NCBI RefSeq assembly: GCF_000512585.2
Contig: NC_089241.1
Location: forward strand, 3,162,001 to 3,226,000
Source: Kwoniella bestiolae CBS 10118
Lineage: Eukaryota > Basidiomycota > Tremellomycetes > Tremellales > Cryptococcaceae
Direction: 5' to 3'
DNA length: 64,000 nt
Shown here: in pieces, positions 34,501 to 46,297 of the stretch
How positions within the stretch are numbered: position 1 is the stretch's first letter
How the letters are laid out: every line of letters begins with the position of its first letter
Notes under the pieces: model-generated
What the model saw: only the letters and a program-made list of their open reading frames with translations
Told to the model about the DNA's origin: nothing
The model's database searches: none
Made by a program: the position numbers and the translations under genes

Positions 34501-34783
34501 TCATAAAGTTATTAGATATTATAATTCGGACCGGGTTTTGGAAGAGACGTTCTACATCTTAGCTTCTTTTGGACACTTGACGGAGAAGGCAGGTCAACGT
34601 CTCCAGCGAAGTCAGGCCACCTGTACATCAAAGTGTATAAAGAGGGCTTGAAGGTTCGTTGGTCTGTGTTCTGTTCTTCATCCATCAACACAACTCAAGC
34701 CACTCAATAATCAAATCAATTCAACAACAATCCCAACCAGCACATTACAGCCACCTCTTACAACTAATTTAATCATTATCAAC
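31589..34783. other. Gene-poor stretch with isolated coding-like fragments
   Basis: Over 3 kb with no gene I can support. Fragments that look somewhat protein-like are a minus frame at 31975-32172 (contains TWNGDLGGTDGTIRLD), a plus frame near 33310-33450 with four Cys and TGGGG (VLCLTGGGGRACLEGCG), and a minus frame 33621-33815 ending VRFDANTPMGSYGGTICTLE. None has a start, splice sites and stop that fit together. The last 600 bp are the promoter and leader of the kinase gene, with a TATA box. No long terminal repeats or inverted repeats were noticed by eye. Confidence 0.5.
34636..34641 (+). promoter_or_regulatory. TATA box of the kinase gene
   Basis: TATAAA occurs in AAGTGTATAAAGAGG about 148 bp upstream of the ATG at 34784, followed by a C/A-rich untranslated leader. 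Position and context fit a TATA box. Confidence 0.5.
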
Positions 34784-36401
34784 ATGCCTTCCAACACTTT
34801 CGCTACCTCCGGCCGAGACCTCGTAGGCCACCGAATCGACAACGGTCGACTTGAGTTTCTCTCCACTCTCGGTGTTGGCGCCTACGGTGTCGTCTACCTC
34901 GCTGTGGACTTACACGCCCCTCGACCAGTCTACCTCGCTGTGAAGTGTCTTCTTAGAGCTGGCTTGGACTCAAGACAACGTCATTTCCAGAGAAGGGAGA
35001 TCGCCTTACATCAATTGGCTTCAAGACACCCCAATGTAGTCACATTGCACAAGGTTATAGAGGAAGGGGAGTTCATCTTTGTGATTATGGATTTCTGCGA
35101 TGAAGGAGATTTGTTCGGAATGATCACTGAAAAACAACGGGTAAGTCACACTTCTCCATCTCATCCACTATCAAGACCTAATAGCCGATATGGTTTTGCA
35201 GTATCTCGGCAACGACTACTTGATCAAGAAGATCTTCCTGCAGATAATCGACGCAGTAGATTACTGTCATCGAATGGGAATTTTCCACCGAGATTTGAAA
35301 CCCGAGAATATCCTCTGTACTCAGAATGGCGAGCGGATCTGCATCGCCGATTTCGGTCTAGCCACTTCAGAAAGGCATTCAACGGATTTCGGCTGTGGAT
35401 CCACCTTCTACCTTTCGCCGGAGTGTCAAGGAGGACTATTCGAGAGATTAGAATCATACTCTACCGAGACCAACGATATCTGGTCACTGGGTGTCATACT
35501 CGTCAACTTGACCTGTGGGAGAAACCCATGGAGACAAGCATGCCCCAACGATGAAACCTTCCGAGCATACGTCCATAACCCTGATTTCCTACGAACGATA
35601 CTCCCAATCTCAAGAGCCACCAACAGGATATTGAAGGGTTTGTTCGCCTTGGAACCTCGTGATCGAACTCCCCTCAAGGTACTTCGAGAACAGATATTGC
35701 GAGTCGAGACATTCTCAATGACCGACGAGGAATTGAAATCTGCTCACTCGGCCGCTCGAGCAGCAGCAGCAGCCGTACGACAAGCGGCCCCTGCCCCTGC
35801 CCCTGCTCCTCCTGTCCACGTTACTCCACCTGCACCTGCACCCGCACGCAAGGCGTCCCATATCTCCGCTCACCGAGTTGCTGTACCGGACACCATCGAG
35901 GAAGACGCCGAACTGGACGAATTCGCCTACCAACATGCTCAGAGGAAACATCGTGCCAACAAACCGAAATACACCCGCAGAGAATCAGAAGCAAATGCCG
36001 AAGCCTCATCATCATCTTGGTCATCCGGTTCATCCACCTACGCTACGCTGTCTCAAGCGCAGATCGATAAGAATGTATTCGCTCAGATCGACTTCTCTCA
36101 GAAGAATGCACCGGTACCTACTGCAAATTCGTCATTGGAATCTACCGAGACTCCTTCATTGATTTCGGGAGAAGTACAGGATCCGATGGACATGTTCAGA
36201 ACCTCTTCTCGATCATCTTCATCAGGCGACATCTCATTACCCCCTACACCCGAATTCTCACCCATCGATAACGGTTCGCCCACTAGACCACGACCTATCA
36301 ACTCGAAGGCTCATAATAATTTGCAGCACATCACTAGACCAGATCTGTTACATGTTAACATGAACCCTCAGAGTCCATTGAGTGGCGAATTCATCCTTTA
36401 A
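34784..36401 (+). CDS. Ser/Thr protein kinase, Ran1/Pat1-Sks1/Vhs1 type
   Basis: Two exons (34784-35140 and 35202-36401) give 518 aa. The kinase domain covers about residues 20-310. It has the Gly loop LGVGAYGVVY, the catalytic lysine in YLAVKCLL, the HRDLKPENIL catalytic loop, IADFGLAT (DFG) and an SPE-type motif in TFYLSPEC. The gap GGLFERLESYSTETNDIWSL and the NPWRQA stretch are typical of the Ran1/Sks1/Vhs1 group, which controls the meiosis/mitosis switch in fission yeast and nutrient responses in budding yeast. The C-terminal 200 residues are disordered, with Ala and Pro repeats (AAAAAVRQAAPAPAPAPP) and Ser-rich segments. All catalytic residues are present, so it should be active. Orthology within the group is not settled. 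Confidence 0.9.
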
Positions 36402-38142
36402 TCTTGTTCTATCTGTCACCAGTAATCGTTGTCATTGTTATAGATTTGTCATGTTATATGGACATACGAGGTCATAGTCATATCACTGTTATTGTTAATC
36501 ATTGTAGCTTTCTTGCATCAGAGATCGAGTAAACATCTCTACATTTATCTTACTATATCTAGTTATTTTTGGACGGTCATTACACATCTCACCAATGTCC
36601 TCTTCCTTTCTCAGGTTCACCATATGTAGCATTCTCTTGTATCAGATATAGATGAATTGACTAGTCATACAGTAAATGCAAACTTTATGATCTTACCTGT
36701 GTAATTGAGGAGCCACTTGTACGAACTGAAATGGCTGATCAAACACTGCAAATCGTTTGACGTTGTTCGCGGAGCTTGAGTACTGCGATTGATGGTCAGT
36801 CACAACCTGGATTTAGACATTGGAGCGAAGTCACTGATAGTGCACAGCTATCCAGCGCACCATCTAGTCAATGGACTAGCGTTCTTCTCTGCATGATCAC
36901 ATCACTGCATCTACTGGTCCGCTTTCTTCCAGTCAATCAGACCAAGTAAACCTCGGACTTCGCGACGACTCCGAGCGATAAAAGGGGATGAACTATTTCG
37001 TAGATCCCCTGAACCGATCTAAGAAGCTGTGTAGTGTTTCATCTCCGCTCTCGCTCTTTTGAGTCAGCAAGAACGAGAGCCAAGACCACCACCTATGAGT
37101 CATCAATGGTCCTGTTGCCTGTCTTCTTCTCATATCTCCCATCATCCAAGACAAACTCATCAGCCGATGATAGGAAGCGATGAAAGATGGAAAGAACATG
37201 GATGTCACGAGGTGTTCCTCAGCCCTATACACAACTAAATCTCAATCTCGAAATCTGTCGAAAGATTGAACCCCTTGGTCTTGGTGAGAGACATCCAGCC
37301 TAATATGTATCTTGGACCTTGTCAACAGTTGAATGATGCGCGTAGTGAGCATCGTAATGCACAGTTGCACTCAATCAACATGGGTCAAGGCGGGCGCTTT
37401 ATCATTTAAGATCAGTCGACCTCATCACGCATTCAGAGCATTTTGTAAGCTTCTCCACACTCTTGCGTCCGCGAACGACACAACACTTTTTCTCTCCTTG
37501 TGTGGAGACAACAAATGAGGACCACACCCACAAAGGGACGTTCGGAATGCCACGAGGACAGCATGTGGACCCGACAGTCACATCGATAGTAGCCGCTACC
37601 AGCGATGTGCCATGCTGTACTGCCTAGTGATTGGCACCGCATCATGCCAATTGAATACGGTCCACTACCAGGACCGGCCCAAGCTACTCAGTATACTGGA
37701 TGTCATCTGACTTGTGTTCATCAACGGAGTGACGTCCAACACCGCATATGCATCGAGTAGCAGTAACAATTACCTAGTCCGGTTCCTGAGCGGCAACAAC
37801 TGTACTCAAGTAGAACGAGGCAACAAGCGACCAACTCCGAACTGCCAAGCAATTCCGTAATACACTAAACCACTAAAATGCATCACAACCAACTTAAGCA
37901 ACACTGCATTGCATAGCCCCGAGCAAGGATAATCCGAGATGTGTTTCACGACATCAGTCAAACTGCCTTTGGAATCGATGGTTGAGAAAACAAAGGTATA
38001 TAAGAAGTGTGGGACGGAGACGTCAGATTGAGATGCTTAGACTTCATCAACTCAACAACAACAAGCATAAATACATCTCCAAAGTTCATCAACTTACGAT
38101 CACTTCTTCAATCAAACACTTATAATTTAACAATTTCATCAT
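36402..38142. other. Intergenic region, no gene seen
   Basis: 1.7 kb between two plus-strand genes. Open frames are short and not protein-like. The last 150 bp contain the TATA box and leader of the four-TM gene. Confidence 0.55.
37997..38004 (+). promoter_or_regulatory. TATA box of the four-TM gene
   Basis: TATATAAG occurs about 147 bp upstream of the start at 38144, nearly the same spacing as in the kinase gene. An A/C-rich leader follows. Confidence 0.5.
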
Positions 38143-38143
38143 C

Positions 38144-38876
38144 ATGTCTTCTTACTCTGCCGGACCAAAGATCCGATATGCTTTCTTCGTGAGTACCGTC
38201 CAACCCCACAAGTCAAGTCAGTACCCTAAGCTGATTGAGGTAAAACAACAAACAGGCAGTCTCCACCCTCATCTTCCTCCTCGCCTTTATCCTCAATCTC
38301 GCCGCGCCAGGATTCGGCTACGGTGGGATCGGGTTCGTCTCCCTCTGGATCCACGTAGCGATCGGAGTGATCATGTTGATCTACTATCCACCTGCCATCT
38401 ACCTCGCATTGAAAGATAGAAGAACGACCTTCGACCAGGCCGGAGGGGAGGTTGCTGTGGGAGTATTGATCACTCTTTCATGGTTGGGTGAGTTACCTTG
38501 CTCCGTACCACAAACTCAAATGTCACCAGCCGACTAAGCTTACCTTTCAATGTGATTTATCTTAGCATCCGCCATCACCCAACTGATCTGGTCCGCATGG
38601 GACGTATGCAACGATACCGATTCGGGCTATTACAGCAAGAAATCAGGATGTGCAGCATCGGGCATCGTCTTGGTCGTTCTGTACATCCTCGGTCTCATCG
38701 TCCATTTCGCATGGACCAGTTGGATCATTCGTCTCGTCCACAGGAACAGCTCAAGCAAGAAGGAGAGAGATGCAGTTTACAAGATCTCCGCCCACCAACT
38801 GGTTAAAGGCGATGTGGAAAATTCTAAGGTATCGGGTATGGGTGACGAAGAAGGGTTGTACAACCATAGATTGTAA
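38144..38876 (+). CDS. Four-TM MARVEL-like membrane protein
   Basis: Three exons (38144-38188, 38256-38487, 38566-38876) give 195 aa in phase. Four hydrophobic segments are visible: AVSTLIFLLAFILNLAAPGF, VSLWIHVAIGVIMLIYYPPA, GVLITLSWLASAITQLIW and GIVLVVLYILGLIVHFAW. A loop between the third and fourth has two cysteines and an N-glycosylation-type NDT (DVCNDTDSGYYSKKSGCAAS). The N-terminus is short and the C-terminus is charged. This layout matches fungal MARVEL-domain proteins of the plasma membrane or eisosome type, but no sequence motif makes the assignment certain. Confidence 0.7.
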
Positions 38877-39637
38877 TCGATCATCAATATTATTTCACAA
38901 ATATCAATGTGATGGATACTCCATGTAGCTTATAAATACAACATCTTCATCATTAATCTCATCCGTAGAATCTGATCTTTGATCATTTCAAGTATAATAT
39001 AATCTTATAATTTTTCTGTGATACGGTCTGGTACTCTATCTCATCTGTTAATTCCATATCCCATCTGTATAAATATCACACCACATGCATTCCATTGATC
39101 TGTCGCTATGTCAACAGTCCTGGCGAGGGGTTCTCTTGGATTCATTGCGAATTGGCTTCAATGTCGCCACTCCCTCATGTCATCCGTGATTTTGAATCGG
39201 CCAGCACATTTAGTATTTTCTCAAACTTTAAGCAAATCAGTCCATTCTTAATCTCAGTCTCCAGGACTTTGCTAATCAAGAGTCACTCAAGTCAAGAAAA
39301 AGTCAGGAGATCAACATCTTTATCCGGTACTCGAATGCTCTATTTCATGCACACCCTTCTTGCGGAAAAGGGATTCAGCTGTCACCATCTACCGTCGAGC
39401 TTCCACGCATGATATGTTTATCACGTTACTCCTTTGATGCCAAAGTCCAAGCTTGTGTTTTGACAGACCAGAGACCTAGTTGAATCCGGTCCGCGCTTGC
39501 TGTGCAACTCACCACATCGCACGAACACCCAGACATGATAGAGGATGATCACATGACGGTCGATAAGAGACTGGAAATGATATGTATACGTGAAAAGAAT
39601 GAAGAAACGAAATCATGAAATGTATGAAGGAACCATT
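38877..39637. other. Convergent 3' region, no gene seen
   Basis: About 760 bp between the four-TM stop and the UBC4 stop. A plus-strand frame at 39095-39412 is not convincing. Confidence 0.5.
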
Positions 39638-40777
39638 TTATGTTGCGTATCTGGGAAGAGCAGGATAGTCAGCACATCATCAGTGTCAACAGAAAATCAG
39701 GACATCATGGACGCATTCTGAGAAGAGACAGGAAGAAGGTGACTCACTTTCTAGTCCATTCCCTTGCTGTAGCTTCATATCGAGGTCGATCGGTCTTGTA
39801 GGTCTATTGAATGAGAATGAGGATGTTAGCGAATTGCGACAAGGATCGAGATCTTCAAGTGAGATAACCAGAGGTGATATAAATGGAGTACACCAGGTCA
39901 TGATTTCAAGAGCATAGGAATGATGACGCAACAAGGGGGAAGAAGAACAATGGGATCCGATGCAGCACAGACTGGGAGATGAAACGCTTGATAGGGATTG
40001 CCCATGACAACTCACGTTAGCAATCTCCGGTACCAAAGGATCATCAGGGTTGGGATCTGTCAACATTGAGCAGATCGAGAGAAGAACTGTTTATACACAG
40101 GTAATCATGGTCAGCGATGATAAGAGCATCGGGATTCGGTTGGGAATGCGAATATGGAAGGAAGAATGCCACATACCCTTTGAGATGGTCAATGCAGGAC
40201 TCCATTGATCCCTCAAGATATCCAAACAGATTGAACCGTTAGCGTTGATATTTGGGTGGTAGATCTTGGTGGTGAATTGGACCTTGGGGGGTTTGAATGG
40301 GTAGTCTATGGATATGATATTGATATGTCAGGTTTAGCGTACTTATACGTTTGGAGCGAGGGCATGTATACGATGACGTACCGGTAGGGAAAGTCAGTGA
40401 GCTATAATGGATATATGAATAGCATGAGCTTCACTTTCTTGCACAAAGTGGAGATAAAGCTCACAGGAAGAATACACCGCCGGCATAAGGTGAATCGGCC
40501 TACATTGATATGTCATATCATCAGCGAATTGTCCATGTCTGTTTTGATGGGATGAGGTCCACTCACAGGTCCCATGATGGTAGCTTGCCATTGGAAGAGG
40601 TTATCGTTGATAGGACCGGCAGAGCATGAAGATGGGGGATCACGTCCGAGATCGATTAATTCCTGTGTTTGTGAGAACATATCGTGTGAGCATAATTTCC
40701 TGTCACAATATCCGTACTCCTCCATGCATGAAAGAGGGTGACAGTCGACTAACCTTGTTAATTCGCTTGAGAGCCAT
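39638..40777 (-). CDS. UBC4: Ubiquitin-conjugating enzyme E2, UBC4/UBC5 type
   Basis: This E2 passes ubiquitin to many E3 ligases for degradation of short-lived and misfolded proteins. Eight minus-strand exons (40777-40754, 40662-40567, 40499-40465, 40401-40382, 40305-40177, 40086-40016, 39803-39748, 39650-39638) total 444 nt, 147 aa, the canonical length. Motifs: MALKRINKELIDLGRDPP, ADSPYAGGVFFL, TFPTDYPFKPPKVQF, the active cysteine in NANGSICLDILRDQWSPALT, LTDPNPDDPLVPEIA and YEATAREWTRKYA. Exon 4 is 20 nt and the terminal exon 13 nt including the stop, so automatic predictions could miss both. The extended IAN/TYK junction replaces the usual IAHVYK. Confidence 0.97.
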
Positions 40778-41621
40778 TTTGTGTGATACTTTCTATAATT
40801 CTGTTTCTGTAAATAGGTGAAGAATATGATAGAAGTGGAAGTGGCAAGAAGGAGGAAGGAAATCTTAGTCAGCTATTTATCCTGTTTCCGTTCATGAACA
40901 TGATATGACTCGTCGGTGTGATCTTGCATTGTCGTGGGATGTATCGCACTTACGGGATGTCAATAGCGTGTAAGAGGAAAGATATTGATAAGAGACTATG
41001 ATGATGATGATGATGATAAAGAGCGAGGTCTATGAATGAATGAATGTGAATGAGTAGACTCTACAGAGCAGCGAGCAGTGAGGACGAGGCGCATCTACAA
41101 CACGGCCAAGTCCTGCATGACGGCGTTATACATATCCCCGCACAGTGGCATTTCTGCCTCTGCCTCCGCAACTTGGACAACGAGAAGATTACTGCTGCTC
41201 TCGGTCGAGGATTTCACGCATTACTGCGACGGACTACTAGCAACGAATAGCACTATGGCACGTCTCCCTCTTTACCAATGGTCCTATCATCTTCACGTAC
41301 ACCCCGGAAATCACAACTAGGACAGACATTACCCCAACACATACATGACCTTATCGTAACTATCGCTATCAAGCGCACCGATTTTGGAAGCACTCAAGCT
41401 GAACAACCGCACGTTTAGTTCATGAAGGTGGATGCATCCGCTGTCTCTCTTCTGCTAAATTACGAATATATTTGCATTGTTTGTCTGCTATCTATGAATC
41501 GAAAAAAAGTCCTATTAAAAAGTCCAAAAATAATATAGAATTGTAAATGATACTATAGAGAGATATGAGTTACGGCCTGCAAAAAGCGAGGGCCATCCGA
41601 TTTTCACTTTTGACTCCCTAC
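40778..41621. other. Intergenic region between UBC4 and the WSC gene
   Basis: 844 bp. It contains an ATG microsatellite (40998-41017) followed by a GAAT run, then short plus-strand frames near 41050-41320 without recognisable features, then the 3' flank of the WSC gene. Confidence 0.5.
40998..41017 (+). repeat. ATG trinucleotide microsatellite
   Basis: About six to seven consecutive ATG units upstream of UBC4, followed within 20 bp by a short GAAT run. Confidence 0.8.
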
Positions 41622-44359
41622 CTAAAGAACGACAGTCGAACCGGTACCGGTCGAGATTGTTGGGAGGGTGGCCAACTTGGAGTAGAGGGATAATCTATAA
41701 CCACCACCGCACATCTGAGCGGCATTACCAGGACATGGGTAGTTACACTGAGAGGTACCGTCAGTGAGGGTATCGATGATGTTTCCGGTCGCTCCACCTT
41801 GGAAGGAGTTACCACAGTAACATTGCGAGGCGTACTCGGTACCGGCCATGTTGTAACCTGATTCTTGACATTGTCTAGCACACTTCTCACCGGTCATAGT
41901 TCCCTTGGTAATGAGGTCGGTAGCGGTGAAGTTGAGGGCTCTGGAAGTGTATCCTTCGCCAATACATCCCTTGTATGACCATCCGGTTGGTAAGGTGACT
42001 GAAGCGGTCAAAGTATTAGGGTTGATGTACAACCACATGGCGTTGGGTCCACCACAGTTCTCGGTAGAGTCACCAGCACAGGTCATCTTGCATTCGCCCG
42101 AGGTCAAGAGGAGGGAAGCACCGCCAACAAGGGCAGAACCACAGTAACATTCTGAACCGTATTCGAGACCGGCCATGTTGAATCCTCGATCAGCACAGTA
42201 CTGGGTACATGTTTCAACAGTCATACCGCTCTCGTCCTTGTAGGCGGCACCTCTCAAGGCCCTGTTGGCGACTTCTTGAAGACAAGCGGTCTTGACGTAT
42301 CCGTTGACGATGGTGTTGGAGTAAGAGTATGCAGGGTTGTTGAATACTTGCAAGGCGTTCCAACCACCACAAGGGGTAGAAGGGTTACCGGCACAAGGGG
42401 TACCACAGAGAGCAGAGGTTTTGAGGAGGTCCGCACCGTTATCGAGCGAGTTACCACAGTAACATTCTCGACCGTACTCGACACCTCCGTATTGGTATCC
42501 CAAAGAAGCACATTTGTTGAGACACAATGGGACGGTCATAGCGTCAGTTGACCAGGAGAAGTCGGTGAGGGCTCGACCGTTGACTTCAGCCATACATTTG
42601 GAGACGCTCGACCATCCACTGGGGAGTGTAGCAGCCACGGCAGAGAGGTCGGAAGAGAGGGCGGCACCGTTCAACTTGGTGGACACATACAAGGACATGG
42701 CGTAGTATCCACCGCAGGTTTGAGCGTTGTTTCCTGGACAGGCGACAGCGCAAGTGGCAGGGGTGGAGAGGGAAGCTCCGTTGGAGAGGTAAGATCCACA
42801 GAAACATTGGTTACCGTATTCAATACCTGCGATGGGGTACCCACCGGCATCACATCGAGCGAGACAGCTTTCAATGGTGTTGGCGTAATCGATGGTGAAG
42901 GAACCAAGCAAGGCTCGACCGGTCTTGCCATCGGCGATACAGGGAGTATCGGCTACTTTCCATCCTGCTGGGACGGTAGGGGTAGCCGAGGCGGAAGCGG
43001 AAGAGCTGGTAGAGGAAGAGGCAGCCTGGGACGTGGAAGAGGCAGCGACTGAGCTGGAAGCGGCGGCTGAAGAAGAAGAGCTTGAAGCAGCGGCCGAAGA
43101 CGAAGAGCTGGAAGCGACGACTGAAGAAGAAGAGCTTGAAGCAGCGGCCGAAGACGAAGAGCTGGAAGCGACGACTGAAGAAGAAGAGCTTGAAGCAGCG
43201 GCCGAAGACGAAGAGCTGGAAGCGGCAACCGAGGAAGAGGAGCTGGAAGAAGCGGCCTTTGAAGAGCTTGATGAGGCGGCAACTGATGAGGAGCTTGATG
43301 AAGCCGCAACTGACGAGGTGCTTGAAGCAGCAGCGGAAGAAGAGGCTTTGGAAGAAGAAGACGAGGGGAAGCTCGCGGTACCGGTGTACTTGAAAAGAAC
43401 CAAGATGTAGTTACCACCACAGTTTTGACCAGTGTTACCGGCACATGGGTAGTTACACTGACTGTCGGCGAGTTTTGGGAAAGATCCAGTGGTCGCCAAG
43501 GAGCTTGCACAGTAACAGTCCGAACCGTACTCTACAGCCATCCAAGGTTTACCTTGGTTGAAACATACCGAACCACAGTATTCTTGAGTCATGGAGGTGT
43601 TTCGTTCAAAGTAATCTGGGACAAGATGGGGGTAGGCATCTTGGTAACAACCTTGAGAGGTCCATCCGTTCGAAGTGACCACTCCACCGGTCAGAGAGGC
43701 GGCGCTGGAAGAAGCGGCAGCAGATGATGAGGTGGAGGAAGCTTTGGAAGATGAAGTTGAACTGGCAATGGAAGAAGAGCTGGCGGCAGCAGCTGAACTT
43801 GAAGATGATTTGGCAGCGGAGGACGAAGTAGAAGTGGAAGTAGAGGTAGAGGTAGAGGCAGCTCTGCTTGAACTTGAGGAAGAGGAAGCGGCGAGGGTAC
43901 CGTAAACCCATGGGTCCTCAGTGTTGGAACCACCGTAAGATGAGATCGATGGTTTGGGGGTAGGATTGTAGGTACCGAAGTAACTGACATAGTAGGACAA
44001 TTGTGGCCAACTGTATACACCGGGAGGAAGGTTGAGTCCGTATTCGTCGTAGTACCAAGCTCTGCGAGATTCATTCGAGTCAGACAATTCCTGCAATCGA
44101 GATATAGGACAACTCACTTTACATATGCTAAGGTGTGACCTGCCCAACCCCAGTTAGTAGCCCAAGTGGACCAATCGAACTGTTTGAAGTTTGCCCAAGG
44201 ATCGGTAGCTCTGGCAGCGACAGTCCTCTTCTCAGCCGCTGGCAATTTATCATTTCGACGAGGCCCGTTCCGAGGGCCGGTGATCTCGGCTTGAGCGGCG
44301 CCGATGCTGAAGAGGGCGATAAGGAGTGAAAGAGTGAATGAGGCCTGTAATTTGACCAT
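41622..44359 (-). CDS. Secreted protein with five WSC domains and a Ser/Ala-rich spacer
   Basis: Two exons (44359-44118 and 44061-41622) give 893 aa in phase. A signal peptide (LQASFTLSLLIALFSIGAAQ) is followed by a Lys-Arg site (AAEKRTVAARA) that could be cut by a Kex2-type protease. A Ser/Ala spacer surrounds the first WSC domain (QGCYQDAYPHLVPD ... DCYCASSL ... CNYPCAGNTGQNCGGNY). Four more WSC domains follow, each with a C-Y-C-G/C-F-C-G and C-P-G/C-A-G-N-x-x-x-x-C-G-G pattern (QCFCGSYL, ECYCGNSL, ECYCGSAL, QCYCGNSF). WSC domains bind carbohydrate, and similar proteins act at the cell wall or as secreted glycan-binding or copper-radical enzymes. No TM segment or GPI signal is seen at the C-terminus, so it is predicted to be secreted rather than a classical Wsc sensor. 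Confidence 0.9.
43081..43242 (-). repeat. Three tandem 54-bp repeats in the WSC gene spacer
   Basis: CTTGAAGCAGCGG recurs at 43081, 43135 and 43189, an exact 54-bp period. Each unit encodes 18 residues of Ser/Ala/Val. The repeat keeps the reading frame, so copy number can change without breaking the protein. Confidence 0.85.
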
Positions 44360-46297
44360 GGTCGGTTATGATTATATCAAGACTGTTGGAAGAGTGTCGA
44401 ATGAGCCGAGGGGTTGCCGATTCCGATTTGTCGAGATTGCCGAATGACTAGTTAGTTTAGTTGTTGCTGATGAGGAAAGAAGAAAAGAAGAAAAGAATGT
44501 GGAAATCGGAGCAGGGGACATTGAACCTATATAAACACTCGGACGGAGGGGGTTAGTATCTCATCAACAAGCGAGGACGAGGAGTAAAAGAAAAATCAAG
44601 GTTTCGGCCCTGTTTGATCTACCGGAACTGCAATGGATTTCATCTAAACATCGATGCGATTTTCCTCCTTCGTTGAAAGGGTAAAATGCGGTGGTACTTC
44701 GAGTGGAACAAAGTATTACGCTGAGGCTTTAGATTGGTTACACCGATAACGTGAACGAGGAAAACCTTTCATTAACAAGCAAAAGCGTAAACAAATCTAC
44801 CGAATCCGTCCATTGACCTATCTTCATCAAAGACTCGTTGCCGTGATCGATAAGGTGTTTGGTGCTATTAGTGGATATTATAAACACAAACAACCCTTTT
44901 TGGTATGAGCGTAGCATTGCAGGTAATTGCTGGCGATGACGATAAATCAGCTTGCTGGAACAAATAAACGTGAACCCTTTCGATGAGTCCGACGAACGCC
45001 TCGTTATCACCTTGAAGGTAATGTCGATCCCTAATGTTTGTTTCAAACAAATGATCAAGGCACAAAAGCGACACCTCGAGATGTCTAGGCGGAAAGACTC
45101 ACGGTTGGATAAAGTTCGAGATCAACAAGATCAGGAAAAGGTGACAGACGAATGCACATGGGTCCAACTGACGAGAAATATACCGAATCCGGATTCGATC
45201 AACATGTTCCTGCAATTCAAGCTCCGGGTGGGTTACGTTACCTGGCCGCAAGGTACCCCTCCACTTGCCGGTTCGAACAGAAGCAGGTGCGCGCGACCGT
45301 TGAAGTGTTTGGCGGACTGTACCAAGCTGTTTCCTTGGCCAGCAATGGACGCACGGAGACTTCGGACTGCTTGATTGCCGACTTCCACCAACATGGTACG
45401 ATCTGCTAAAGTATTCCGGGTATGCAGATACTGCCAGAAACAAACAGTCAAGGACACCGGTTGTCGCTGGCGGATACTAGCATCGCTAACAGAAACTAGC
45501 CCGAGAAGGGTTGACATCTCCCTGGAGTGGATTGCAAAAACAGTGAAACTAGCATAAAACATTTGTTGCAGAGTTTAAGCTAATTTAGAAAGTCTCGGTT
45601 GGTGAAGTACACTGCAAACCGATTCCAAATCTGAGCCCGCCTGTAAAACCCTTCTCTCATCGTTCGAACGCCGATTTCAAAGTCTCCCAATCGCAGCTCG
45701 CGTCGATATTGGGCGAGCTTGACAATCAGATGAGGTCTTCGATGACCGCCCTTTGAGACATACATATGTGATCAGCATGATGATCGCCATCTCGACAGGT
45801 CAACCTTGATTCTGCCGATCAATCAGACGCCAAAAGCGTCTTGGATCAAACATGAAGCTTAATGATGATCAGATCCCGGCGTCATCGCTACAGGCCGAGT
45901 CAGATAGGATGCCAATCAAAAACGGAAGTATAGACATAGTGCTGCTCTGGCTCAGCGACTGACTGCTCAAAGCGGATTTCAAGGCGACCGCCGATCCCCG
46001 GATCACGTTGGCCAAGCCACAAGAACCCGTTGATACTTCATGTGGAATCGTGGCTCGATCGGCAATCCGAACCCCTGAAAAATACATAACAAATGCTTAG
46101 ACGCATTCATACCTAAAGAAGTAAATGCAAGTATGGTGCATCCATCACATCCAGGTCGGGACATATACATACTCCGATGGAGGTCACATCGTATCTACCT
46201 TCTACAAATCCACTTCCTCGTCGACTGTATGGAGCTGAGGTCGCTCTCATTTGGCTTTGCTATGAACTCAGATTATCAAGGACAACGCTTGAAAGTA
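44360..46297. other. Intergenic region with unassigned coding-like frames
   Basis: 1.9 kb without a gene I can model. Plus frames at 44952-45374 and 45152-45409 (contains GGLRYLAARYPSTC and VEVFGGLYQAVSLA) and minus frames at 45580-45765 (LIVKLAQYRRELRLGDFEIG) and 45869-46087 have protein-like composition. They cannot be linked by good splice sites. The first 250 bp are the WSC promoter, including TTTATATAGG on the minus strand near 44530. Confidence 0.4.

Noticed and set aside
43081..43242. Regular repeats considered as a CRISPR-like array
   Set aside because: The units are contiguous and coding, without spacers, and the host is a eukaryote.
43082..43393. Plus-strand Lys/Arg-rich repeat frame
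   Set aside because: Another shadow frame of the same 54-bp repeats, without a promoter or recognised motif.
42892..43410. Long plus-strand acidic repetitive open frame (EEELEAAAEDEEL pattern)
   Set aside because: It is the antisense of the Ser/Ala-rich spacer of the WSC gene. Codon composition of Ser/Ala repeats leaves the opposite strand open, and the sense frame has clear WSC domains.
45255..45290. GGTTCGAAC considered as a tRNA B box
   Set aside because: No matching A box or cloverleaf arms were found around it.
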